From Desulfovibrio desulfuricans (lineage in GTDB: Bacteria; Desulfobacterota; Desulfovibrionia; Desulfovibrionales; Desulfovibrionaceae), in contig SUVB01000027.1 of the NCBI GenBank assembly GCA_015062205.1, forward strand, positions 1 through 64,000: a stretch of 64,000 nt of DNA. The letters are read 5' to 3'. How positions within the stretch are numbered: position 1 is the stretch's first letter; each line of letters starts with the position of its first letter. Positions 56,714 through 64,000 of this stretch are shown piece after piece. A program made the position numbers and the translations under genes. The notes under the pieces were generated by a model. That model did no database searches. It was not told the origin of the DNA and worked only from the letters and a program-made list of their open reading frames with translations.

Positions 56714-57664
56714 TCACATGCGAATGTCAATGACGGCCTTTTTGCGCAGTTGGGCGCTGTAGTCCTCAAAACGCTCCACGGCCTTGGGCTGGCGCAAGAT
56801 GCCGTCAATCATGGGCTTGGCCTGCTCAAAGGTCAGAAGCTTGTCCTCGCCGCCGCCGGGACGGAACAGACGCACCTGCGCCTTGAGTTTCTGGCCGTTG
56901 CCGCCCGGCAGTTCAAAGATGTCCGTCACGTCGCCCGGTTTCATCTTTGTGAGGCGGCCTTCCCATTCGGGGTTGAGCCGATCCCACTCCACCGGCCCCA
57001 TATCGCCGCCCTTGTCGCGGTTGGGCGCGACGGAATACTTGGCGGCCACCTCTTCAAAACGCGCGGCGCCGGACTTGATCTTGGCCGCCAGCGAGGCGGC
57101 GGGGGCTTTCGGGTGGTAGACAATGAGCGCCATGTGCAGGCCGGAGCGGTCATACATGGTATCCTTGTGGGCCTCATAATAGGCCCTGATCTCCTCCGGG
57201 GTGACAACAACCCGACGGCCCACCTCCATGCCCATGACCTTCTGCCGCAGCATCGTCCTTTCCATATTCTTGCGCAATTCGCCCACGCTCATCTTCTGCT
57301 GGGCGAGTTGCGCCTCGAACTGCTGTCTGGTCAGTCCCCGGGCCTTCATCATCTTGGCGATTTCGCCGTCAATCTCCGAAGCGGGAATGGACACCTTGAG
57401 CCGCTTGGCTTCCTGGGCGATGAGGATATCCATGATCATCCCGTCCAGCACCTTGCGCAGCACGGCATCCACCGCCTTGGCCTGGGCGGGATTATTGGGG
57501 TTGAGACGCGCCCGCGCGAGGTCGGGCGTCGCGTTCTTCTGCAGGTCAAACATGGTAATGACCTGGCCGTTGACCACTGCCGCCACCTTATTGAGCTGGG
57601 CCGCCTGGGCGCCGCACGCCGCAACGAGCCAGAACGCCAGCAGCAGGACAAATGTTTTCCTCAC
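56714..57664 (-). CDS. PpiC/SurA-type periplasmic peptidyl-prolyl isomerase
   Basis: A 316-residue exported protein: signal peptide (TFVLLLAFWLVAACGAQA, possibly a lipobox at Cys17), SurA N-terminal chaperone domain (LNKVAAVVNGQVITMFDLQK, then helices) and a parvulin domain (SGAARFEEVAAKYSVAPNRD, KGGDMGPVEWDRL). It helps outer-membrane protein folding. It starts 221 bases downstream of the second PpiC-like gene, with no gene between them. Confidence 0.92.
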   Translation of the reverse strand: MRKTFVLLLAFWLVAACGAQAAQLNKVAAVVNGQVITMFDLQKNATPDLARARLNPNNPAQAKAVDAVLRKVLDGMIMDILIAQEAKRLKVSIPASEIDGEIAKMMKARGLTRQQFEAQLAQQKMSVGELRKNMERTMLRQKVMGMEVGRRVVVTPEEIRAYYEAHKDTMYDRSGLHMALIVYHPKAPAASLAAKIKSGAARFEEVAAKYSVAPNRDKGGDMGPVEWDRLNPEWEGRLTKMKPGDVTDIFELPGGNGQKLKAQVRLFRPGGGEDKLLTFEQAKPMIDGILRQPKAVERFEDYSAQLRKKAVIDIRM

Positions 57665-57885
57665 AACATACTCCCTGATTGCGCCGGGGAAAGACCCGCG
57701 TCATATCCCACAAAACCTATCCCAACCTGCCGGAATTTGCAAGGCGTGCACAACGCCGGGCAGGCGCATCCACGCCCGGCTCCGCGCCGCACGGCTGCCG
57801 GCGGATACGACCGCGCCCCTCCGCCGCACGAGCCGCAGCGCGGAGGGCCTGCGCCGCAGAGGACACCGGGCGCGCCTGCCCGGCC

Positions 57886-58938
57886 TTATCGCGCTGTTGG
57901 GGGAAGTCCTCCCCCTGCGGGGCGGCGGGGCGGCGCATCCTCCTGCGGATCGGTCCGGGCCGCCCCGGACGCGGACAAGACCGTTTTCAGTTCTCCGGCC
58001 ACACGGACGCTGGAACGGGCCAGCGCCTGTTCCTGCCAGCGGGCAAAGGCCTCGGCCATCTTCTGTTCACGCAGCACGGTTTCCACCAGCGGATAGGCCT
58101 CGGCGGCGGACATTGCAGCGGCATTACGGCGCTCCAGCAGGGCCAGAGCCCGCCAGGCCCCGTCCTCCTGCCGGGCGGGAACGCACGCGCCGGGGGCAAG
58201 CCCCCTGAGCGCCTTGTGCCACTCCCGCGGCACATCGCCGGGCCGCACAAGCATGCACTGCACGGCGACATCCTTCCGGTCCGTCGCGGACGGCGCGGAC
58301 GGCGCGGCGGCAAGGGCGGCGCAGGCCGCATCCGCGGTCTGCCGTTCCACGCCCTGCACAAGGCAGACGCGCACCGTTTCGGGCAAACGGAAATCGGCGG
58401 CGTGCTCCGTGTAGTACTGCCGCGCCTCTTCCGCCGAAATGCCGCACAGGGGAAGCAGCACCAGCTTCTCGAAGCGGGCAAGGGAAAGATGGCTGTACAG
58501 GAGGGCGCGCCATTCCACCGGGTCCAGCGCCTGTTCCGTCAGATAGCGCGCGAATTCCTCCTCGCCGCCGTAGTCGCGCCGGACGGCATTGACGGCCCCC
58601 TCCAGCGCCTCTTCGCTGACGGAAAGACGCCGCTGCGCCAGTTCCTGCCGCACCAGGGCATACAGGATCAGCGTGCCCAGGGCTTCGCCGTACTCACGCC
58701 GCATGGTTTCCAGCGAGGGGGAACGCATCGCCGCCGGGGAGGAGTACCGGCCGTCCAGCAGGGCCTGCACGCTGCGCAGAAAAATGGGTTCCCCGTTGAC
58801 CGTTGCCGCTACGCCTTCCGGCAGACGGCTTTCCAGGCAGGCGGCCGGAAGCAGCAGGCAGCACAGCAGGGGCAGCAGCAGCGCCAGGCGCGCCCCCGGC
58901 AGCCCTGCGCAGACGCGTATGTACGATGCGGCCACCAT
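57886..58938 (-). CDS. PpiC/SurA-like lipoprotein
   Basis: A 350-residue protein with a lipoprotein signal (LLLPLLCCLLLPAAC, lipobox Cys) and SurA-type N-terminal helices (VAATVNGEPIFLRSVQALLD, LYALVRQELAQRRLSVSEEA). The isomerase domain is present but divergent (VRVCLVQGVERQTADAACAA) with little of the parvulin active site, so it may act as a chaperone rather than an isomerase. AAGGGA precedes ATG 58938. It lies just downstream of mfd. Confidence 0.82.
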   Translation of the reverse strand: MVAASYIRVCAGLPGARLALLLPLLCCLLLPAACLESRLPEGVAATVNGEPIFLRSVQALLDGRYSSPAAMRSPSLETMRREYGEALGTLILYALVRQELAQRRLSVSEEALEGAVNAVRRDYGGEEEFARYLTEQALDPVEWRALLYSHLSLARFEKLVLLPLCGISAEEARQYYTEHAADFRLPETVRVCLVQGVERQTADAACAALAAAPSAPSATDRKDVAVQCMLVRPGDVPREWHKALRGLAPGACVPARQEDGAWRALALLERRNAAAMSAAEAYPLVETVLREQKMAEAFARWQEQALARSSVRVAGELKTVLSASGAARTDPQEDAPPRRPAGGGLPPTAR

Positions 58939-58961
58939 TGTTTTCCCTTCCGGCCCGGGCC

Positions 58962-61900
58962 TCAGGCGTCCGTGCGGACGCCTTCCAGCGCCGTGCGCAA
59001 CTGACGCAGCCCCTCGCAGAAGGGCATATTGCCGGGCAGCGGCAACTGCAGCCCGGCCGGAGGCAGGATGCGCGACCCCGGCATGACGGCCGTCAGCGCC
59101 ACAATGCGCTCCGGCTGCGCTGCGGTCTGCCCGTCTGACCAGGTCAGCCGCACATGGTCTGTATGCACATCGGCCTTCTGCACCTGCAGCTCCGTAAGAA
59201 ATTGCTTGAAATCCAGCACAGCCAGAAAGTTGCGCAACTCTTCGGGGAAGGGGCCGAACCTGTCGCGCATGGACAGGGCAGCCTCCTCGCGCGCCGCGCC
59301 GCCAGCAGCGGAGGTCAGCGCCTTGTAGCAGCGCAGGCGCTCGCGCCCGTCCTCGATATACGACGCGGGAATGTGCGCCGGAAGCCCGATGGTGAGCTCG
59401 GTTTCCGTCGCGCGGATTTCCGGCGAACCCTTGAGCCGGGCCACGGCCTCCTCCAGCATTTCCAGATAGAGGTCCAGCCCCACGCGGCACATGTGGCCGG
59501 ACTGCACCTCGCCCAGGATGTTCCCCGCCCCGCGCAGGCGCAGATCCTCCATAGCCACCTGGAACCCCGCGCCGAGGTAATCCATGTCCATGATGATGCG
59601 CAGGCGTTCCTCTGCCTGGGGCTGGAGGCGCTCAGCGTCCGGCACCACAAAGAAGGCATAGGCCTGCCGGTCGCTGCGGCCCACCCGGCCCCGCAGTTGG
59701 TAGAGCTGCCCCAGGCCGAACATCTGCGCCTGATCCACCACCAAGGTATTGGCGCGGGGGAAATCCAGCCCGGATTCCACAATGGAGGTGCAGACGAGCA
59801 CGTCCACCTCCCCGTGCCAGAAGCGATGCATGGTGTCTTCCAGCTCCTTTTCGGACATCCGCCCGTGAGCCAGGGCCACGCGGGCCGCGGGCGCAAGGCC
59901 GCGCACGTACTCGGCCACGCGCTCCAGCCCCTGCACGCGGTTGTAGACCCAGAAAACCTGCCCTTCGCGCTCTATTTCGCGCTCGATGACCTTGCGCAGC
60001 ACCGCGTCATCTCGCCGCAGCACGGCGCCGGCCACGGGTTTCCGGTCCTGCGGGGCCGTCTCGATGATGGAAAGCTCGCGAATGCCCGACATGGAGAGCT
60101 GCAAGGTGCGCGGGATGGGCGTGGCCGTAAGGGTGAGCACGTCCACATTCTTCTTGAGGGCCTTGAGTTTTTCCTTGTGGCGCACGCCGAAGCGCTGCTC
60201 CTCGTCCAGAATGAGCAGGGCCAGGTTGGGCAGCTTCACGTCGCTGGAGAGCAGGCGGTGCGTGCCGACAAGAATATCCAGCTGCCCCGACGCCGCGGCC
60301 CTGAGCGTCTCCTTCTGGCGCGGGCGCGGCACAAAACGGCTCAGCAGGCCCACATTGACGGGAAAGCCCGCCAGACGCGCGCGGAACGTCTGATAATGCT
60401 GCTCGGCCAGCACCGTGGTGGGACAGAGCAGGGCCACCTGCCGCCCCTCGGAGGCGGCGCGGAAGGCGGCGCGCAGCGCCACCTCCGTCTTGCCGAAGCC
60501 CACATCGCCGCAGACAAGGCGATCCATGGGCTGCGGCTTGTCCATGTCGTCCAGCACGTCCTGAATGGCCTTGGCCTGGTCCGGCGTCTCCTCAAAACCG
60601 AACGTGGCCTCGAACTCATGGTACAGGTCGCCCGGAGGGTCATAGCGAAAGCCCTTGGCCACCTTGCGGTAGGCGTACATTTCCACCAGATCGGCGGCAA
60701 TTTTCTCAATGGCCTTGCGGGCCTTCTCCTTGCCGAGCGTCCAGCCCGCGCCGCCCAGCCTGTCCAGCGCCGGTTCCACGCCCTCGGTGCCCTTGAAGCG
60801 CTGCACCAGCCCCATGCGGTCGGCGGGCACGTAGAGCTTGTCCCTGCCGGAGTACTCAATGAGCAGAAAGTCGTTGGCCGCCGCGTTGAGGTCCAGATGG
60901 TGCAGCCCGGCGAAGCGGCCGATGCCGTAATCACGGTGCACCAGCAGATCGCCGGGCTTGAGGTCGTCAAAGGAGTCCAGCCCCTTGAACACGCGCGACG
61001 CGGCGCGGGGCGTCTTTTCCGCCCGGGGATAGAGGATGTCCTCGCCGAGAACCAGCGCATTGTCCCAAACCAGATCCGCGCCGCCCCGGAAGGGGGAAAC
61101 CAGCGCGAACAGGCCGGGCTGGTCCGGGGCATACCGCAGGGCCGGGGCAATGCCCTCCTGCTCCGCCAGTTTGAGGAACCTGGCCCGGCCGCGGGCGGAA
61201 GAAAAACTCAGCACCACCTGACGCCGCGTGCCCTTCCATTCCTTGAGGCCCGCCGCCAGATGCTGCCAGGGGCGGTCCTGCGCGCCCGGCACAGGGAAAA
61301 GATCGGTAAAGGCGTGCAGCGCGCGCTCGGGGAAATCCTGCCCGCGCGCAGCCACGCCCATGACCAAGGGTTCGGCATAGACGCGCCGGAAACCGTTCCA
61401 CGGCGCGGGCTGCGAGCTCTTGCGCAGCGCGAGGGAAGCCGGTTGCGGCAAGGGAGAGTCTTCGGCCTCAAGGCGCTCCTTGAAGGCCAGGCGGCCGTTG
61501 CGCAGGGCTTCGGCGCTGTCCGCCTCACCCGGCAGAAGCCACAGGCAGTCCCCCGGCAGCCAGTCTTCCAGCAGACTGGGCGTTTCCGTCACGCAGCCCG
61601 GCAGCAGGCCGTCCCCGCCTGCGTCCAACGCTTTCTTGAAGGAATAGCAGTCATTTTCGCTGATGCGTCCCTCGGCGAACAGGCGGTCAAAACGCTCCCG
61701 CACCGCCGCAAGGCTGCCGGCGTCCAGCGCCAGGGGGGCGGCGGGCAGCAGTGTCAGCTCCTCGCAATCCTGCAGGGAGCGCTGGCTCTCGGCGTCAAAG
61801 AAACGCATTTCCTCCAGCGTGTCGCCGAAAAACTCCAGACGCACGGGGCGGGCATAGCCGGAGGGGTAAATATCGAAGATGTCGCCGCGCCGGGCCATCT

Positions 61901-62399
61901 CCCCCGGGCGCGAAACCATGGAAACGCGTTCATAGCCCCATTCCGCAGCCTGCTCCAGCAGCAGTTCCGGGGGGTAATCGCTGCCCTTGCCCAGATCCAG
62001 CGTGCGCCGGGCAAAAAAATCCGTGGGCATGTAGCGCAGCAGCAGGCTTTCCATGTCTGCCACCAGCACGCGCGGACGCCCATGGGCCAGCGTGTACAGC
62101 GCGGCCAAGCGCGCGGGCCAGGCGGCCCTGTCGCGCCGGAGGTTCGCCGGAGGCATGAAGATGCAGGGGTTCTGCCAGACAGGACGGGAGGGCGGCGCAT
62201 CCCCCAGAGAAAGCTCCGGAGAAAACAGCGTGAGCAACGCGCGGGCGGCGTTGCCTTCCTCTCTGTCGCGCACCGGCAGCACGACGCTGCGCCCCGCGTC
62301 CAGTGCCTCGCAGGCCAGACGGCAGCGCGTGGCCATGCCGCTGCGCTCCAGATAGAGTTGCTGTTCCTTGCTTGCAAGCAGCGTGCGGAGAATGTTCAT
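58962..62399 (-). CDS. mfd: Transcription-repair coupling factor
   Basis: A 1145-residue ATP-dependent translocase that removes stalled RNA polymerase and recruits UvrA. It has UvrB-like N-terminal domains, the RNA-polymerase-interaction domain (DLLVHRDYGIGRFAGLHHLD) and a RecG-type helicase with Walker A GDVGFGKTE (K637), DEEQRFGVRHKE and RGRVGRSDRQAYAFF. ATG 62399 gives the family start MNILRTLLASKE; the frame runs upstream into sequence shared with a hairpin. Confidence 0.96.
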   Translation of the reverse strand: MNILRTLLASKEQQLYLERSGMATRCRLACEALDAGRSVVLPVRDREEGNAARALLTLFSPELSLGDAPPSRPVWQNPCIFMPPANLRRDRAAWPARLAALYTLAHGRPRVLVADMESLLLRYMPTDFFARRTLDLGKGSDYPPELLLEQAAEWGYERVSMVSRPGEMARRGDIFDIYPSGYARPVRLEFFGDTLEEMRFFDAESQRSLQDCEELTLLPAAPLALDAGSLAAVRERFDRLFAEGRISENDCYSFKKALDAGGDGLLPGCVTETPSLLEDWLPGDCLWLLPGEADSAEALRNGRLAFKERLEAEDSPLPQPASLALRKSSQPAPWNGFRRVYAEPLVMGVAARGQDFPERALHAFTDLFPVPGAQDRPWQHLAAGLKEWKGTRRQVVLSFSSARGRARFLKLAEQEGIAPALRYAPDQPGLFALVSPFRGGADLVWDNALVLGEDILYPRAEKTPRAASRVFKGLDSFDDLKPGDLLVHRDYGIGRFAGLHHLDLNAAANDFLLIEYSGRDKLYVPADRMGLVQRFKGTEGVEPALDRLGGAGWTLGKEKARKAIEKIAADLVEMYAYRKVAKGFRYDPPGDLYHEFEATFGFEETPDQAKAIQDVLDDMDKPQPMDRLVCGDVGFGKTEVALRAAFRAASEGRQVALLCPTTVLAEQHYQTFRARLAGFPVNVGLLSRFVPRPRQKETLRAAASGQLDILVGTHRLLSSDVKLPNLALLILDEEQRFGVRHKEKLKALKKNVDVLTLTATPIPRTLQLSMSGIRELSIIETAPQDRKPVAGAVLRRDDAVLRKVIEREIEREGQVFWVYNRVQGLERVAEYVRGLAPAARVALAHGRMSEKELEDTMHRFWHGEVDVLVCTSIVESGLDFPRANTLVVDQAQMFGLGQLYQLRGRVGRSDRQAYAFFVVPDAERLQPQAEERLRIIMDMDYLGAGFQVAMEDLRLRGAGNILGEVQSGHMCRVGLDLYLEMLEEAVARLKGSPEIRATETELTIGLPAHIPASYIEDGRERLRCYKALTSAAGGAAREEAALSMRDRFGPFPEELRNFLAVLDFKQFLTELQVQKADVHTDHVRLTWSDGQTAAQPERIVALTAVMPGSRILPPAGLQLPLPGNMPFCEGLRQLRTALEGVRTDA

Positions 62400-62457
62400 C
62401 GCCTTGTACCGGGAATGCGCGGGTGCGCGCCCAGGCCGCCTCCCTGCGGCCGCGCGA

Positions 62458-62490
62458 GAAGCGGCGGCGGCACAAGGCCGCCGCCGCTTC
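62458..62490. terminator. G+C hairpin between the HesB-like gene and mfd
   Basis: GAAGCGGCGGCGGC and its reverse complement GCCGCCGCCGCTTC (62477-62490) with a five-base loop, 118 bases past the HesB-like stop. No clear T-run. The 62400-62608 gap holds no other feature. Confidence 0.5.
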
Positions 62491-62608
62491 TCTGCATCAA
62501 AAAGGCACGGCAGCGTGACGTACGCCGCCGGGGAGAAAGGCCTCCCGCCCTGACGCGCAGCAGGGAGCGACGCCACCTTGCCTTCTGCAAAACGCCGGGC
62601 GAACCGCC

Positions 62609-62932
62609 CTAGTTGCCGCCGCAGCCGCCGCCGCAACTGCCGCAGCCGCCGCCGGAGGAGGCGGAGGCAAAGGGCACGACGGGATCCACTGCGAAGCCCA
62701 TATAGGTTAGATCGATTTTGGCCCCCTGCACTTCCTTCATCAGTTCCTTGCCCATGCAGAAGGTGTAGCCGCCCTGTTCCTCGGTTTGATCCTGACTGTT
62801 CGGCTCATCCAGAGCCAATGCGAGACGCGGGCCGCCTCAGCCGGCAGTCATGTAAACCCGGATGGGTTCCTTTTTCTTGTCCGCAAAGAACGAATCCAGC
62901 TCCTTGCGGGCGCTTTCGCTCAGTTCGATCAT
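62609..62932 (-). CDS. HesB/IscA-like selenoprotein with in-frame UGA at codon 32
   Basis: Read from ATG 62932 (GGAGGATAT upstream), the frame is MIELSESARKELDSFFADKK, then KEPIRVYMTAG, TGA (62839-62837), and continues GGPRLALALDEPNSQDQ, GGYTFCMGKELMKEVQGAKI, DLTYMGFAVDPVVPF and a Gly-Cys tail (GGGCGSCGGGCGGN) to TAG: 107 residues if UGA is selenocysteine. The protein is continuous across the UGA, the residue at this place is Cys in non-seleno relatives, and HesB-like selenoproteins are known in deltaproteobacteria. A SECIS-like hairpin follows 20 bases later. A conventional caller would report only the 69-residue part after the UGA. Role in redox or metal handling unproven. Confidence 0.88.
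62802..62816 (-). promoter_or_regulatory. Bacterial SECIS-like hairpin
   Basis: On the minus strand GGCTC-TGGAT-GAGCC forms a five-base stem with a five-base loop containing GG, starting 20 bases after the UGA codon (loop about 25 bases after it). That distance and loop composition match bacterial SECIS elements, which lie inside the coding region just after the Sec codon. Confidence 0.7.
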
Positions 62933-62959
62933 ATATCCTCCATACGTTGGGTACATACC

Positions 62960-62988
62960 TACCTAAGGTCATGACGACGGCTTGTCAA
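62960..62988 (-). promoter_or_regulatory. Putative promoter of the HesB-like gene
   Basis: On the minus strand TTGACA (62988-62983) is followed after 17 bases by TAGGTA (62965-62960), 28 bases before the start codon. The -10 is poor, but the -35 and spacing are ideal. It is divergent from pyrR, whose -10-like TATACT is at 63023-63028. Confidence 0.5.
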
Positions 62989-63053
62989 TGCGGCGGGGCT
63001 TTCCTTCGTCTGTGAAAGAACGTATACTGGTACAAATTTTCATCGGAGGGAAC

Positions 63054-63590
63054 ATGTCCGCCACTCGCCTGCTGGAAAAAGATGAAATGTCGCGCATGGT
63101 TGAACGCATGGCCGCGCAGCTGCACGAACGCCATGACGCTTGCGGCGACCTCATGCTTGTGGGCATTGAACGCCGGGGCGCTGATCTGGCCCGCCGCCTC
63201 GCAGCCCGTCTGCAGGAACGCCTGGGGCGTCCTGCGGCGCTGGGCACGCTGGACATCAACCTCTACCGCGACGACTGGACAAGCCTGGCGGGCAAGCCCC
63301 GCATCGGCCGTTCGCACATTCCCGAAAGCGTGGACGGGCGCATCATCGTCCTGGTGGATGATGTGCTCTTCACCGGCCGCACCGTCCGCGCAGCGCTGGA
63401 GGCCCTGCTGGACTACGGCCGCCCGCGCGCCGTGGAACTGCTGGTGCTCATCGACCGGGGGCACCGCGAACTGCCCATCCACCCGGACTATGTGGGCCGC
63501 GTCATCAACACGAGCCGTCAGGAGCATGTGGACGTGCTGCTTGAAGAACACGACGGCGAGGACGCCGTGCTGCTGCGCGCCGCCTCCTGA
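63054..63590 (+). CDS. pyrR: PyrR: pyrimidine operon regulator / uracil phosphoribosyltransferase
   Basis: A 178-residue phosphoribosyltransferase-fold protein with the PRPP loop VDDVLFTGRTVRAALEA, and MLVGIERRGADLARRLAARL, INLYRDDWTS, ELLVLIDRGHRELPIHPDYV. CGGAGGGAAC precedes ATG 63054. PyrR binds pyr mRNA in response to UMP and has weak UPRTase activity; no pyr gene follows here, so it acts elsewhere or as an enzyme. Confidence 0.95.
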   Translation: MSATRLLEKDEMSRMVERMAAQLHERHDACGDLMLVGIERRGADLARRLAARLQERLGRPAALGTLDINLYRDDWTSLAGKPRIGRSHIPESVDGRIIVLVDDVLFTGRTVRAALEALLDYGRPRAVELLVLIDRGHRELPIHPDYVGRVINTSRQEHVDVLLEEHDGEDAVLLRAAS

Positions 63591-63828
63591 CGCCCCGCCC
63601 GCATTCTGCCGCCCGCCGCGCGCGGAAAGGAAACGACCATGCCCAAGCGCAAGACCTGACGCCCCCGTCCCGGCTCCACGTTGTGGAGCGCATGCGGACG
63701 GCGGCCCGTGCCGGGGCGTGCTGCTTCCTGCCGACCCGCCTGATCTTCCACGGTTTCCTCCGTCCGCGTCCGCCGACGAACGGCGTCGGACCGCACAGGA
63801 CTGTTGTCCGTTTTACAAGGAGGATTCC

Positions 63829-64000
63829 ATGAAAACAGGCTACAACATCTTTGCCGCCACACCGGGCATCATCGCCACCGGGTGCATTTTCGGCCTGCTC
63901 GCCGTACTGCTGCAATATGCGGGCAACCCCGGCAACATGGGCATTTGCGTGGCCTGCTTCAGCCGCGACATTGCCGGCGCTCTCGGCCTGCACAGGGCCG
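63829..64000 (+). CDS. yedE: YedE-type membrane protein linked to selenium metabolism (cut by window end)
   Basis: The first 57 residues: a membrane segment (IFAATPGIIATGCIFGLLAV) and the conserved NPGNMGICVACFSRDIAGAL, GLHRA, characteristic of YedE/YeeE-family proteins, a group that often sits with selenium-metabolism genes and is a proposed selenium transporter. AAGGAGG lies upstream of ATG 63829. The 238-base gap from pyrR holds a seven-codon frame (MPKRKT, 63639-63659) with a fair ribosome site and a GCTCCAC-GTT-GTGGAGC hairpin at 63673-63689. Confidence 0.85.
   Translation, partial: MKTGYNIFAATPGIIATGCIFGLLAVLLQYAGNPGNMGICVACFSRDIAGALGLHRA

Noticed and set aside
59154-62612. 1152-codon plus-strand open frame over mfd
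   Set aside because: Shadow of mfd; His/Gln/Gly-rich with no recognisable motif.
63639-63744. Second selenocysteine reading (MPKRKT-UGA-...)
   Set aside because: The continuation after the UGA is a short Arg/Pro-rich stretch with no family, and the hairpin loop has only three bases, unlike a SECIS.

Overview
The window (64 kb, mostly GC-rich) looks like the chromosome of a Desulfovibrionaceae member, i.e. a Desulfovibrio-like sulfate-reducing deltaproteobacterium. The evidence is the block rpmF-plsX-fabH-fabG-acpP-fabF-glyA, the run comEB-ribD-ribE-ribH-nusB-leuS, a [NiFe]-hydrogenase maturation protease, a YedE-type selenium-linked membrane protein and a HesB-like protein with an in-frame UGA. 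Species assignment is inference.

Region 1 (1-8044) is the right end of an integrative element that is much richer in A+T than the rest. It holds the end of an AlpA-type regulator, a small Cys-rich protein, a large protein with polymerase-like motifs, an ArdC-type antirestriction protein, a three-gene cluster (secreted protein, membrane-anchored J-domain protein, small membrane protein), an XRE regulator with a palindromic operator candidate, an unknown protein with a C-terminal DNA-binding-like domain, a HigBA-like toxin-antitoxin pair and a tyrosine integrase. It ends in the 3' part of a tRNA-Arg(CCT) gene, which is the likely attachment site. Region 2 (8080-9740) is a scar: a truncated second integrase, an HU-like gene, a small unknown gene and two decayed reading frames.

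Region 3 (10055-30798) is core genome: groES-groEL; DUF177-rpmF-plsX-fabH-fabG-acpP-fabF-glyA (ribosome and fatty-acid synthesis); comEB-ribD-ribE-ribH-nusB-leuS-holA-radC-lon-prmC (nucleotide and riboflavin metabolism, transcription, translation, replication, proteolysis and release-factor methylation). Region 4 (30890-45207) is the translation/transcription superoperon: tRNA-Thr, -Tyr, -Gly, tuf, rpmG, tRNA-Trp, secE, nusG, rplKAJL, rpoB and rpoC, with internal terminators or attenuators around rplL.

Region 5 (45499-51246) is a set of accessory or stress genes: hydrogenase maturation protease with a 33-residue membrane microprotein, a carboxymuconolactone-decarboxylase fragment, hsp20, and a TetR regulator beside a radical SAM protein and two FMN-reductase-like flavoproteins, one with a twin-arginine-like leader. 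Region 6 (51402-64000) carries rpsT, glyQ-glyS, recO-rodZ, two PpiC/SurA-like proteins and mfd on the minus strand, followed upstream by a HesB-like gene. That gene is readable only if UGA at codon 32 is decoded as selenocysteine; a SECIS-like hairpin lies just downstream of the UGA. pyrR and the start of yedE, both on the plus strand, close the window. The selenoprotein candidate and the polymerase-like protein are the most notable items.
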